Positions 41,680-49,719 of a stretch of DNA of 64,000 nt are shown one piece after another (the first letter of the stretch is position 1; every line of letters starts with the position of its first letter). The position numbers and the translations under genes were made by a program. The stretch is from Streptomyces cyaneogriseus subsp. noncyanogenus (lineage in GTDB: Bacteria; Actinomycetota; Actinomycetes; Streptomycetales; Streptomycetaceae), in assembly GCF_000931445.1 (NCBI RefSeq), contig NZ_CP010849.1:1612001-1676000 (forward strand), read 5' to 3'. A model generated the notes under the pieces. It saw nothing but the letters and a program-made list of their open reading frames with translations, did no database searches and was not told the DNA's origin.

Positions 41680-41890
41680 CGGTGCAGAAAGAACATTACC
41701 GCATGTCAGGGGGTGCCCGTGACCACGGGGGCGTGGATCGGGGCGCGGCCGGACCGGGGCGCCCGGAGGGGAATGCCGGGGGCGCGACGGCCGGCATTCG
41801 GGGGCGCGCGCCGGAGAGCGGGCGCCCGGAGCGCGGTCCGTCCGCCCGGACTATTGCCCGCCGGACTCGCCGCCCGCCCGCCAGGGGCCC

Positions 41891-41990
41891 TGCCCGTCCA
41901 CCCGCACCGCTGCCCGTCCACCTGCACCGCTGCCCGTCCGCCAGGACCGCTGCTCGTCCGCCAGGATCGCCGCTCGCCCGCCTCAGGGGC
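41891..41990 (+). repeat. 20-bp tandem repeat, four to five copies
   Basis: Units of exactly 20 bp start at 41891, 41911, 41931 and 41951, with a degenerate fifth at 41971. The first two (TGCCCGTCCACCCGCACCGC type) differ by one base and later ones drift progressively, a typical expansion-and-decay pattern. The repeat lies outside any supported gene. Confidence 0.8.
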
Positions 41991-42029
41991 GCCGCCGGGC
42001 ACGCTTGTGGGGCGCCGCCGGGCACGCTT
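41986..42029 (+). repeat. Direct repeat of a 21-bp unit
   Basis: Two identical 21-bp copies, beginning GGGGCGCCGCCGGGCACG, occupy 41986-42006 and 42009-42029, separated by 2 bp. They directly follow the 20-bp repeat array. Confidence 0.8.
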
Positions 42030-42435
42030 CAGGCTGGGCTCGCCCGGCGGTGCATGCTGGTCACGCCGTGCCGCGCACCCTGATCGCGACCTGCCCCCGG
42101 GCCCGGTCCACTCCGCAGCCGGGCCTTCCGGCCGGGGCGCGGTCGAGGCGTGGAGGCGCCTTCGCGGCACCGGTGCGCGGCGGGAGGCCGCCCGGCGCCA
42201 CGGCCGACCGGCCAAGCGGCTGGGAACCACAGGGACCACCCACGACGGACAGCATTCACCCACTGCGCAGGACGCGCCACCGGACGCAGCTCACCCGCGT
42301 CCGAGCAGGCGGATCAGCCCCCCACGGTCCAGGACGGACGGTCGGACGGCTGTCGGCGCCGCACCCCCGCGACGATCCCCCGCGACACTCAGACGGCGGC
42401 CAGGCGCCCCGGACGTGCCGCACCCCGCGCCCGGA

Positions 42436-42897
42436 TCACTGGTCCTTGATCTTCCAGGGCATCTCGAAGCCGAATTTCCAGACGTAGACGCCGACCAGAG
42501 CGGCGATGATCACCAAGCCGATCACCGTGAGGATCAGGTTCCGGCGGCGCACCTTCGGGTCGAGTGCCCGCTGTGCCGCCTCGGTCACCTTGCGCTTGGT
42601 CCAGCGCAGCACGAGCTGCGCCCAGACGAACTCGGTCGCCCAGATGGCCATGCCGCCGAAGATCACGACCCAGCCCGGCCCCGGCAGCGGCAGCATGATC
42701 ACGCCGGCCGCCACGACCGCGAGGCCCACGACGAAGACGCCGACCTGCCAGCTCAGATGCAGCGTTCGGCGGGCCTTGATGAATTCCGGCGCACGCGAAC
42801 CAAGACCCTGCTCGTCCTGCGTCCCCCCCGGCCTGGTCTGGCCGGTCTCTTCCGATGCCACGGCAACCTCGCCCGGCGTCTCACTCCCCGTATTCAT
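42436..42897 (-). CDS. PGPGW-family (TIGR02611) membrane protein
   Basis: This 153-residue protein has a polar N-terminus of about 45 residues, then a paired hydrophobic region containing the diagnostic PLPGPGWVVIF motif near residue 73, a conserved WAxxxLRWTK segment and a C-terminal transmembrane helix. The function of the family is unknown. It is transcribed away from ssgB across a 191-bp shared upstream region. Confidence 0.85.
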   Translation of the reverse strand: MNTGSETPGEVAVASEETGQTRPGGTQDEQGLGSRAPEFIKARRTLHLSWQVGVFVVGLAVVAAGVIMLPLPGPGWVVIFGGMAIWATEFVWAQLVLRWTKRKVTEAAQRALDPKVRRRNLILTVIGLVIIAALVGVYVWKFGFEMPWKIKDQ

Positions 42898-43003
42898 ACG
42901 GGGAGACCCTACCCGAGGCTAACGAGTCACCGAAATGGCCGCACCTCGACAACGTTCTCTCGGCCGGACGAGTTACCTAAAGACACGCAAAACACGCAGA
43001 GGG

Positions 43004-43027
43004 GTTTACAACGGCACCGTAGGTGGC
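43004..43027 (+). promoter_or_regulatory. Weak candidate promoter of ssgB
   Basis: GTTT at 43004 and GGTGGC at 43022 are 14 bp apart, loosely like the GTTT/GGGTAT pattern of SigB-family promoters, and ssgB is reported to depend on sigma-H in S. coelicolor. The -10 match is poor, so this is only a candidate. Confidence 0.25.
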
Positions 43028-43088
43028 ATGTCGATTTCGCCGACGTGCGAATCCCCGAGCGCACACTGAGCGAAAGGCCCTGGCGCTT

Positions 43089-43502
43089 ATGAACACCACG
43101 GTCAGCTGCGAGCTGCACCTGCGCCTCGTTGTGTCGAGCGAGTCCTCCCTGCCTGTCCCCGCAGGCCTGCGGTACGACACGGCCGACCCCTACGCCGTGC
43201 ACGCCACCTTCCACACCGGAGCCGAGGAAACCGTCGAGTGGGTGTTCGCCCGCGACCTCCTCGCCGAAGGGCTTCACCGCCCCACAGGTACCGGCGACGT
43301 CCGCGTCTGGCCGTCGCGCAGCCACGGCCAGGGCGTCGTGTGCATCGCCCTGAGCTCCCCGGAGGGGGAAGCACTGCTCGAAGCCCCGGCACGGGCCCTG
43401 GAGTCCTTCCTGAAGCGGACCGACGCCGCCGTGCCCCCCGGCACGGAACACCGGCATTTCGATCTCGATCAGGAGCTCTCGCACATCCTGGCCGAGAGCT
43501 AG
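43089..43502 (+). CDS. ssgB: Sporulation-specific cell division protein SsgB
   Basis: This 137-residue SsgA-like protein recruits FtsZ to septum sites in sporulating aerial hyphae. Its length and sequence from MNTTVSCELHLRLV to the end match SsgB as I know it from S. coelicolor, including the RYDTADPYAV and WVFARDLL segments. The ATG is internal to a longer open frame; the upstream residues are basic and not protein-like. The gene identity is strong evidence for a sporulating actinomycete host. Confidence 0.97.
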   Translation: MNTTVSCELHLRLVVSSESSLPVPAGLRYDTADPYAVHATFHTGAEETVEWVFARDLLAEGLHRPTGTGDVRVWPSRSHGQGVVCIALSSPEGEALLEAPARALESFLKRTDAAVPPGTEHRHFDLDQELSHILAES

Positions 43503-43934
43503 GGCGAGGCCCCCGCGAACCCGCCCGGTGCCGTCGACTCGGGGTGACGGCTCGGGCGGCCGGGACAACCGCATACGGCACACACGGCGCCGTCGCCGCG
43601 GACCACCGCGGGGCGGCGCCGCCGCGCGCCCCGCACACGGAGGGTGTGCGGACGCACACGTACGGCGGCCGGCCGGTCATGGTCCCGGATCTCCCGCCCG
43701 CGCCCCTCGGGGAGGCGCGGGCGGAGATCCGGGACACGGGCGCACGGGCGTCCGGGCCGCCGGAGGCTCGGGGAAACCGCCCGCCCGGCCGCCGGGAACC
43801 GCCTCCCGCCGGTCACCGTTGTACCGGCAAGGCGGGTACGGGCCCCGACGGCACCGGTGCGGGAGCGGCGTAAGCCACTACGATCGGCCAGCATCGACGG
43901 GCGCCCGCCCGACCCCCAGGCCAGGGAGCGAAAC
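43503..43934. other. Intergenic region between ssgB and the CGNR gene
   Basis: This 432-bp stretch contains an 8-bp stem at 43630-43650 and the very strong hairpin at 43684-43733. No supported gene lies in it. The promoter of the CGNR gene should be in its distal half. Confidence 0.55.
43684..43733 (+). terminator. Long hairpin downstream of ssgB
   Basis: Arms 43684-43704 and 43714-43733 form about 20 base pairs with one bulged C. It is 180 nt past the ssgB stop and has no T run. It may end the ssgB transcript; an unrecognised RNA element is possible. Confidence 0.5.
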
Positions 43935-44495
43935 GTGCTGATCACCCACGACACCCGGTGCGCCCTCGACACCGTGGTCGATCTGGTGAACACCGCGCCG
44001 GAGGACGAATCGGCGCCGGACGGACTGCCGGACGTCGCCGCTCTCGACGCATTCGTACGAAACCACCAGATCAGCGATGTCGGCGCGCTCTCCGAATTCG
44101 ATCTGTCGGCGGTGCGCAAGGTCCGGGGCCGGTTCGCCGCGGTCTTCGCGGCCCCCGAGACCCGCGCCGCCGCCGGGCTGATCAACGAGCTGGTCGCCGC
44201 CGCCGGCACCACGCCCCGGCTCACCGACCACGACGGCTACGACTGGCACGTCCACTACTTCGCTCCCGGCGCCTCCGTCGCGGACCACCTGGCCGCCGAC
44301 TGCGGCATGGCGCTGGCGTTCTTCGTGGTCGCCGGGGAGCGCGAGCGGCTGCGGCGCTGTGAGGCCCCCGACTGCCGGCGTGCCTTCGTCGACCTCTCCC
44401 GCAACCGCTCCCGGCGCTACTGCGACAGCCGCACCTGCGGAAACCGCCTGCACGTGGCCGCTTACCGGGCACGGCGGAAAGAGGCGGCGGGCTGA
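43935..44495 (+). CDS. CGNR zinc-finger (ABATE-domain) protein
   Basis: This 186-residue protein has the N-terminal ABATE-type domain starting MLITHDTRCALDTVVDLVNT and a C-terminal treble-clef zinc finger: CEAPDC near residue 143 and CDSRTCGNR near 164, the latter giving the family its name. Such proteins are presumed DNA-binding regulators. The GTG start is preceded by GGGAG. It lies downstream of ssgB but with a 432-bp gap, so a separate transcript is likely. Confidence 0.88.
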   Translation: MLITHDTRCALDTVVDLVNTAPEDESAPDGLPDVAALDAFVRNHQISDVGALSEFDLSAVRKVRGRFAAVFAAPETRAAAGLINELVAAAGTTPRLTDHDGYDWHVHYFAPGASVADHLAADCGMALAFFVVAGERERLRRCEAPDCRRAFVDLSRNRSRRYCDSRTCGNRLHVAAYRARRKEAAG

Positions 44496-44585
44496 CGGCA
44501 CCGCTCGCGAGGGCCGGATGCGGCCGGGGCACGTTCTCGGGCCGCGCGGTCCCCGGCGGGTGACGCCGGGGAGCGCGAGTACGGC

Positions 44586-44738
44586 TCACAGCAGCAGCAG
44601 ATCGTGCAACGCGGCCGTGAGCAGCAGACAGCCGATCACCGCAAGAAAGATCATCAGCGGTGGCTGGGATAGAGCGAAGAGGCAGCCGCGCGGTTCGTCC
44701 TGCGGTGGCGCGGCATCCCTCTGGGGCGTGTCCAGCAT
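44586..44738 (-). CDS. Small single-pass membrane protein (50 residues)
   Basis: A 51-codon minus-strand frame encodes a polar N-terminus (MLDTPQRDAAPPQDEP), a short RGCLFALSQPP linker and a hydrophobic segment from about residue 28 to the end, with LMIFLAVIGCLLL. Two Cys residues lie at 19 and 37. I believe similar short proteins occur in other streptomycetes, from memory only. The ribosome binding site is weak. It is not in an operon with obvious partners. Confidence 0.65.
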   Translation of the reverse strand: MLDTPQRDAAPPQDEPRGCLFALSQPPLMIFLAVIGCLLLTAALHDLLLL

Positions 44739-44943
44739 CTCGCGGCGATGATGGCGCAGTCCCCATACCCCGCGCGATCAACACGCGGGGAAAGAACGGG
44801 AGTCCGCTGGTTTCCGTGATCTCCGGTTCAGGTTGTGATCGTTTCCGGACGCCCTGGTGACCCACTGTGTCGATTCGTCCCACCCGGCTCACGGGCGCCG
44901 CATCCGCCGAGAGGGGCCGGCCGCCACTGCCGCCCGGCGCCGC

Positions 44944-45381
44944 TCATATGCCGTGCTTCTTCAAAATGGCCTCGATGTCGCTGAAGTCGTCCTCGGGCCG
45001 GGAGGCGGGCCCGGGCCCGGCCGCCGGCCGGGATCCCGCGCCCAGGGAGGGCGCCGAGGCCGTGGGGGCCGCCGCCTCCCGCCGGGCCGCGGCCCGGGCC
45101 TCCTTGCGCTCCTTGCGGGTGCCGCCGCGGCGGCGCTCCACCGTCCGCGTGACGGCGAACAGCAGCCAGGCGGCGCCGAGCACACCGAAACCGGCCCAGG
45201 CCATGGGACTGAAGGCCGTGTCGGCGAGCCAGTCGACGATTCCGGTCATCACCAGGCCGACGGGCACCAGGGAGTAGGCGGCGATGCGCGCGGCCGCCAG
45301 GAAGCGCCTGCGGTACGCGGTGATCGCCGCGATGCCCAGGCCGGCCGCGGACACGGCGGAACAGACGGTCTCGGCAATCAT
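44944..45381 (-). CDS. Uncharacterised membrane protein with charged C-terminal tail
   Basis: This 145-residue protein has about three hydrophobic segments in its first 80 residues (starting MIAETVCSAVSAAGLGI) and then a basic and Ala/Pro-rich cytoplasmic tail ending in FSDIEAILKKHGI, a short amphipathic helix. GGAGG precedes the ATG; the longer frame upstream is rejected. No function is recognised. Confidence 0.75.
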   Translation of the reverse strand: MIAETVCSAVSAAGLGIAAITAYRRRFLAAARIAAYSLVPVGLVMTGIVDWLADTAFSPMAWAGFGVLGAAWLLFAVTRTVERRRGGTRKERKEARAAARREAAAPTASAPSLGAGSRPAAGPGPASRPEDDFSDIEAILKKHGI

Positions 45382-45596
45382 CCGGTCCTCCAGGCAGGGC
45401 TCGGCCGGGCAGTCGCCCGGTCCTTCCATCCTGCACCGTCCGCACCCCGCGAGGCCACGCTCCGAGCGGACATCAGGGACATCTCCGGGTCGGCTCCTCC
45501 GCGGGTGCCGGTGGCCGCCGCGGGCCCGGAGCGAGCCGGGCCGCGACGGGCGAGGTCGGCTTGGGGCGCCGGCGCGGGGACTGGGAGACTGGATCC

Positions 45597-46121
45597 ATGA
45601 GCGACACCTCCCCCGATCGTCCCGCCGCACCCGTCCTCGACGTCTGGTGCGAGCTCCAGTGCCCGGACTGCCGTACCGCGCTGGACGACCTCGGCGCCCT
45701 GCGCGCCCGCTACGGCGACCGCCTGGAGCTGCGGCTGCGGCACTTCCCGCTGGAGAAGCACAAGCACGCCTTCGCCGCCGCGCAGGCCGCCGAAGAAGCG
45801 GTGGCGCAGGGCAAGGGCTGGGAGTACGTGGAGGCCGTGCTGGCCCGGGTCGAGGAGCTGGACCGCAAGGGGGAGCCCTTCCTGGTCGAGGCGGCGCGGG
45901 AACTCGGCCTCGACGCCGAGGAGTTCGACACGGCGCTGATCGACGGCCGGCACATCCTGATCGTCGACGCCGACCAGGCCGAGGGCAAGGCGATCGGTGT
46001 GACCGGCACCCCGACGTACGTCATCGGCGGCGAGCGCCTCGACGGGGGCAAGAGCCAGGAGGGTCTGCGCGAGCGGATCGAGGAGATCGCGGACCGGCTG
46101 CTGGGCGCGCGGGAGTCCTGA
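45597..46121 (+). CDS. DsbA-family thioredoxin-fold protein
   Basis: This 174-residue protein has the redox-active CPDC motif at residues 22-25, a helical insertion, and the cis-proline loop TGTPTYV (P139) of the DsbA/FrnE group. No signal peptide is present, so it probably acts in the cytoplasm on small thiols or proteins. It is transcribed divergently from the membrane-protein gene. Confidence 0.88.
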   Translation: MSDTSPDRPAAPVLDVWCELQCPDCRTALDDLGALRARYGDRLELRLRHFPLEKHKHAFAAAQAAEEAVAQGKGWEYVEAVLARVEELDRKGEPFLVEAARELGLDAEEFDTALIDGRHILIVDADQAEGKAIGVTGTPTYVIGGERLDGGKSQEGLRERIEEIADRLLGARES

Positions 46122-46148
46122 GTCCGCGAAAGAGCCCGCGGACACCCC

Positions 46149-46184
46149 GGCCCCTGCTCTCGGGCCGGCCCGAGAGCAGGGGCC
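46149..46184. terminator. Bidirectional terminator between the DsbA-like gene and the GNAT gene
   Basis: A perfect 16-bp inverted repeat (46149-46164 with 46169-46184, 4-nt loop) lies 28 nt past the plus-strand stop and before the convergent GNAT stop. Confidence 0.85.
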
Positions 46185-46287
46185 GGCCGGGAGGAGCCGG
46201 CGGGTGCGGACGGCCCGCGCCCCTCCCGTCTCCGCCCCTCGGCGCACCCGGGCGACCCGCCGCGCCCCGGACCAGCGCGCCCGGCCG

Positions 46288-47112
46288 CTACAGCAGCGTC
46301 TTGCAGTAGCTGTACTGCGTGGTCTCGTACCCGAGTGACTCATACAGGCGTTCGGCCGGGGTGTTTCCGGCGAAGACGTTCAGCCCGAGGACGTCCCGGC
46401 CCGCGGCGATGGACTGCGCCTCCGCCAGCAGCATCAGCGACCGGCCGTGTCCCCGGCCGCGGTGGGCCGCGTCGGTCTCGACGTCGAAGACGAAGGCCCG
46501 GTCCTCGCGCAGCGCCAGCCACAGGGTGCCGACCCGCGCCCCGTCGTGCTCCAGCACGCTGAACAGCATGTCGCCGGTGCCGAGGCCCCGCGGCAGGAGC
46601 GTCTCGTGATCGCGCCGTGCCTTGGCGCGGGCGGCGGCCTCGGCAAGGCCCCGCTCGGTCCAGGTCCGCGCGTAGCGCTCCGATTCGTGCGCCTGCCACG
46701 CGTCGAACTCGGCCGGTGTCATGGGCCGCGCGCTGCTGCCCGCGGGCAGGTCCGGCGGCGTGGCGCCGAGCCGCTTGCTCATGGCGCGGTTGCGCGGGAC
46801 GTAGCCGAGCGCCCGCGCCAGCCGCAGCGCCGCCTCGGCGGTGACGGGTACGAGCGCCTCGACCTGACGGCAGCCCCAGCTCCGCGCCACCTCCTCCGCG
46901 GCGAGCACGGCCACCGTCGCCCGGCCGCGCCTGCGGTCGGGTTCGTCGATGCGCAGGTCCAGGATCCGGGCCACCGAATCGCCCAGGCTGGGCGAGGTGC
47001 CCAGGTGTATCGCGCCGACGGGACGGCTGTTCACACACACCTGGAAGCGGCGTGAACGCGTCCCGTCGGCCGCGCGCTGAAGCGGCTCCGTCGGCCGCAG
47101 GGTCGTGGTCAT
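46288..47112 (-). CDS. Tandem GNAT-domain acetyltransferase
   Basis: This 274-residue protein contains two GNAT domains. The first has DLRIDEPDRRRGRATVAV at about residue 51, with an R/G-x-x-G/A-type acetyl-CoA loop; the second has DVETDAAHRGRGHGRSLM near residue 210, with the canonical R-G-x-G-x-G/S loop, and ends with a conserved NTPAERLYESLGY. The first domain looks less complete and may be structural. The substrate is unknown. Confidence 0.85.
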   Translation of the reverse strand: MTTTLRPTEPLQRAADGTRSRRFQVCVNSRPVGAIHLGTSPSLGDSVARILDLRIDEPDRRRGRATVAVLAAEEVARSWGCRQVEALVPVTAEAALRLARALGYVPRNRAMSKRLGATPPDLPAGSSARPMTPAEFDAWQAHESERYARTWTERGLAEAAARAKARRDHETLLPRGLGTGDMLFSVLEHDGARVGTLWLALREDRAFVFDVETDAAHRGRGHGRSLMLLAEAQSIAAGRDVLGLNVFAGNTPAERLYESLGYETTQYSYCKTLL

Positions 47113-47164
47113 CAGGGGTGTTCTACCCTGCTCGGCGCCGGCGGCAGTCCGCCGGCCCCGGCCG

Positions 47165-47986
47165 TCACGGGTCGAGGTCGTCCCCGGACCGCTCCTCGAA
47201 GACCCGCATGGCCTTGGCGGTCACCGGCCCGGGCACACCGGGCAGTTCACGGTCGTCGACCCGGTGCACGGCCTGGATGTCCCGCAGCGTGGAGGTCAGG
47301 AAGATCTCGTCGGCGCGCTCCAGCACCTCCAGCGGGAGATCCGTCTCCCGCGCGCCGGTCCACTCGACGGCCAGCGCCCGGGTGATGCCGGCGAGGCAGC
47401 CCGAGGCGAGCGGCGGGGTGTGGATCTCGCCGTCGAGGACGACGAAGACGTTCGACCCCGTCCCCTCGCACAGCCGTCCCACCGTGTTGCCGAACAGGGC
47501 CTCCGACGCGCCGTGCGCGTGGGCGCGGGCGAGGGCGACGACGTTCTCCGCGTACGACGTCGTCTTCAGCCCGGCCAGCGCGCTGCGCTCGTTGCGGGTC
47601 CACGGCACGGTGATCACGGCCGTGGAGTCGGGGCGGCGGGCGGTCTCGCCGAGGGCGACCACGAGGGTGGGGCCCTGGTCGCCGCGGTCGGAGCCGAGCG
47701 GGCCGTGGCCGCCGGTGTAGGTGATGCGCAGCCGGCCGAGCGGCATCGGGTTGGCCTCCAGGACGGCGGCGCAGGCGCGCCGGACCTCGTCGAGGTCGGG
47801 GGCGGGCAGCCCGAGGCCCCGCGCCGACCGGGTCAGCCGGTCCAGGTGCCGGGTGAGTGCGAACGGACGGCCGTCCACGGCCTTCACCGTCTCGAAGATG
47901 CCGTCGCCCACGGTCAGGCCGTGGTCGAAGACGGAGACACGGGCCGACTCGATGTCCTGCAGCCCGCCGTCGAGCCAGATCTTCAC
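47165..47986 (-). CDS. pabC: Aminodeoxychorismate lyase (class IV PLP enzyme)
   Basis: This 273-residue PLP enzyme would convert 4-amino-4-deoxychorismate to p-aminobenzoate for folate. The PLP lysine is K141 in GLKTTSYAEN and the C-terminal cofactor-phosphate motif LTSTLRDIQAV is present. Class IV also includes branched-chain and D-amino-acid aminotransferases, but the overlap (GTGA) with the PabB-like gene supports the pabC assignment. Confidence 0.88.
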   Translation of the reverse strand: MKIWLDGGLQDIESARVSVFDHGLTVGDGIFETVKAVDGRPFALTRHLDRLTRSARGLGLPAPDLDEVRRACAAVLEANPMPLGRLRITYTGGHGPLGSDRGDQGPTLVVALGETARRPDSTAVITVPWTRNERSALAGLKTTSYAENVVALARAHAHGASEALFGNTVGRLCEGTGSNVFVVLDGEIHTPPLASGCLAGITRALAVEWTGARETDLPLEVLERADEIFLTSTLRDIQAVHRVDDRELPGVPGPVTAKAMRVFEERSGDDLDP

Positions 47987-49026
47987 CTCAGGGTCCCTTC
48001 ACTCACCTCGTACGCCCCCGACGCTACCGCGAGCAGCCGGGACGCCTTCAGCTCGGTCTCCCGCCACTCCCCCTCGGGGTCGGAGCCCCAGGTGATCCCG
48101 GCGCCGGTGCCGAAGCGCAGCAGCCCCTCGTCCCGGTCGATCCAGAAGGTGCGGATGCCGACGGCGAGCTCGCCGGTCCCCCGGTCCGCGTCGACCCAGC
48201 CGATGCCGCCGCAGTACGGGCCCCGGGGTGCCGTCTCCAGCGCCTCGATGATCCGCAGGGCGCTCTCCTTGGGCGCCCCGGTCACCGAGCCGGGCGGGAA
48301 GGCGGCGTCGAGCAGTTCCGGCCAGCCGGCGCCGGTCCGCAGCTCACCGCGCACCGTCGAGACGAGGTGGACGAGCCCGGGGTGCTTCTCGACGACGCAC
48401 AGGTCGGGCACGGTCACGCTGCCGGTGGCGCAGACCCGTCCGATGTCGTTGCGGACGAGGTCCACGATCATCACGTTCTCGGCGTAGTCCTTCTCCAGCA
48501 GGTCCGCCTCGGTGCGGCCGGTGCCCTTGATGGGACCGGACTCCACGATCCGCCCGTCGCGGCGCAGGAAGAGTTCGGGAGAGGCGGTCGCCGTCTCGAC
48601 GCCGTGCTCCGGGAGCCGAATCGTTCCCGCGTACGGCGCCGGGTTGCCACGGGCCAGTACGGCCGTCAGGGCGTCCACGTCGGCGTCGGGCGCGACGGGC
48701 GCGGACAGCACCCGGCAGAGGTTGGCCTGATAGACCTCGCCGGCCGCTATGTGCGCGCGGATGCGCCGGACGGCGGCCGTGTACGCGGAGCGGTCGAGGG
48801 AGGACGTCCAGTCGCCGACGGCCGGGCCCCGCCAGCCGCCCGGCACGGGGGCGGGCACCGGTTCCCGCCGTACGTCGCGGAAGCGCGCGCAGGTCAGACG
48901 TCCTTCGAAGTCCGCGCACACGGCCCAGAAGCCGCTGGAGTCGAGGGCCGCGGGATCACTCGTGACGTCCAGGAGGCCGGTGGCGACACGGTCGCCGAAG
49001 CGGGCGAGAGGAGGCAGCTCGAGCAC
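47983..49026 (-). CDS. pabB: Aminodeoxychorismate synthase component I-like chorismate-binding enzyme
   Basis: This 347-residue protein has the chorismate-binding fold motifs GEVYQANL (96-103), GPIKGT (164-169) and SVTGAPK (247-253). PIKGT contains the lysine typical of PabB-type enzymes, rather than the PIAGT of anthranilate synthase. The GTG start gives MLELPPLAR; the 48-codon upstream extension is not protein-like. No glutaminase (pabA) gene lies nearby, so amide transfer must use a subunit encoded elsewhere. Confidence 0.88.
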   Translation of the reverse strand: MLELPPLARFGDRVATGLLDVTSDPAALDSSGFWAVCADFEGRLTCARFRDVRREPVPAPVPGGWRGPAVGDWTSSLDRSAYTAAVRRIRAHIAAGEVYQANLCRVLSAPVAPDADVDALTAVLARGNPAPYAGTIRLPEHGVETATASPELFLRRDGRIVESGPIKGTGRTEADLLEKDYAENVMIVDLVRNDIGRVCATGSVTVPDLCVVEKHPGLVHLVSTVRGELRTGAGWPELLDAAFPPGSVTGAPKESALRIIEALETAPRGPYCGGIGWVDADRGTGELAVGIRTFWIDRDEGLLRFGTGAGITWGSDPEGEWRETELKASRLLAVASGAYEVSEGTLR

Positions 49027-49135
49027 ATGGCCGAGTCTATGACCAGCGGCCCGAGGATGGCGCGAACATGTCCATCCCGGCGCCCCGGCCGCGCCCGCGA
49101 GCGGCGGCACCGCAGCACGCTGCGCAAACGCGTTT

Positions 49136-49163
49136 TTGTCCTGGCCGGGGAATCCGCTAAAGT
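49136..49163 (+). promoter_or_regulatory. Promoter of the Gly-Cys-Val tRNA array
   Basis: TTGTCC and TAAAGT are separated by 16 bp, with the -10 hexamer 41 nt before tRNA-Gly. This is a good match to a vegetative (HrdB-type) promoter, and AT-rich bases precede the -35 element. Confidence 0.65.
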
Positions 49164-49204
49164 TCAACACGTCGCCGGGACGCGGAAGCGGACCGAAACG
49201 ACAA

Positions 49205-49277
49205 GCGGACGTAGCTCAGTTGGTAGAGCGCAACCTTGCCAAGGTTGAGGTCGCGAGTTCGAGCCTCGTCGTCCGCT
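49205..49277 (+). tRNA. tRNA-Gly(GCC)
   Basis: A 73-nt cloverleaf with acceptor stem GCGGACG/CGTCCGC, anticodon loop TTGCCAA (anticodon GCC) and a standard T arm. CCA is not encoded. Confidence 0.97.
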
Positions 49278-49314
49278 CGAAGGAAGAGGGGTCCTCCCGG
49301 TCCCCTACACTCCT

Positions 49315-49385
49315 GGTGGAGTGGCCGAGAGGCGAGGCAACGGCCTGCAAAGCCGTCTACACGGGTTCAAATCCCGTCTCCACCT
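49315..49385 (+). tRNA. tRNA-Cys(GCA)
   Basis: A 71-nt cloverleaf with acceptor stem GGTGGAG/CTCCACC and anticodon loop CTGCAAA (anticodon GCA). CCA is not encoded. It is 37 bp after tRNA-Gly in the same array. Confidence 0.96.
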
Positions 49386-49389
49386 CCAA

Positions 49390-49461
49390 GGACGATTAGC
49401 TCAGCGGGAGAGCGCTTCCCTGACACGGAAGAGGTCACTGGTTCAATCCCAGTATCGTCCA
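49390..49461 (+). tRNA. tRNA-Val(GAC), copy 1
   Basis: A 72-nt cloverleaf with acceptor stem GGACGAT/ATCGTCC and anticodon loop CTGACAC (anticodon GAC). It begins 4 bp after tRNA-Cys. Confidence 0.97.
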
Positions 49462-49481
49462 CTGGATCTTCGGATCCCCCC

Positions 49482-49553
49482 GCGCGATTAGCTCAGCGGG
49501 AGAGCGCTTCCCTGACACGGAAGAGGTCACTGGTTCAATCCCAGTATCGCGCA
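49482..49553 (+). tRNA. tRNA-Val(GAC), copy 2 with altered acceptor stem
   Basis: Same body as copies 1 and 3, but the acceptor stem is GCGCGAT/ATCGCGC: pairs 2-71 and 3-70 are both changed and both still pair. Confidence 0.97.
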
Positions 49554-49593
49554 CGCAGCACTTCATGATCACCCTGCGTGATGATGATCCCGA

Positions 49594-49665
49594 GGACGAT
49601 TAGCTCAGCGGGAGAGCGCTTCCCTGACACGGAAGAGGTCACTGGTTCAATCCCAGTATCGTCCA
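49594..49665 (+). tRNA. tRNA-Val(GAC), copy 3
   Basis: A 72-nt cloverleaf identical in sequence to copy 1 (acceptor GGACGAT/ATCGTCC, anticodon GAC). It ends the array. Confidence 0.97.
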
Positions 49666-49671
49666 CGCACC

Positions 49672-49706
49672 GAAGCCCCCGGCCGTCTCGTACGGCCGGG
49701 GGCTTC
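49672..49706 (+). terminator. Terminator of the tRNA array
   Basis: A perfect 15-bp stem (49672-49686 with 49692-49706, loop CTCGT) starts 6 nt after the last tRNA and is followed by TTCGTG. It also lies between convergent transcripts. Confidence 0.88.
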
Positions 49707-49719
49707 TTCGTGTCGCTGC

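Larger units (their letters stand above)
41680..42435. other. 756-bp intergenic region with tandem repeats
   Basis: This is the largest gap in the window. Frames of 100-185 codons cross it on both strands, but they are low-complexity Arg/Pro/Ala, have no good start signals and overlap each other. It contains a 20-bp tandem repeat (41891-41990) and a duplicated 21-mer (41986-42029). I see no RNA gene or protein gene that can be supported. Confidence 0.6.

Noticed and set aside
42982..42986. GACAC motif upstream of ssgB (possible WhiA site)
   Set aside because: A single 5-mer is expected by chance; there is no second copy at suitable spacing.
41713..43092. Plus-strand frame through the tandem-repeat region
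   Set aside because: Repeats produce a low-complexity Arg/Pro/Cys protein, there is no Shine-Dalgarno sequence, and it runs antisense to the PGPGW gene and into the ssgB upstream region.
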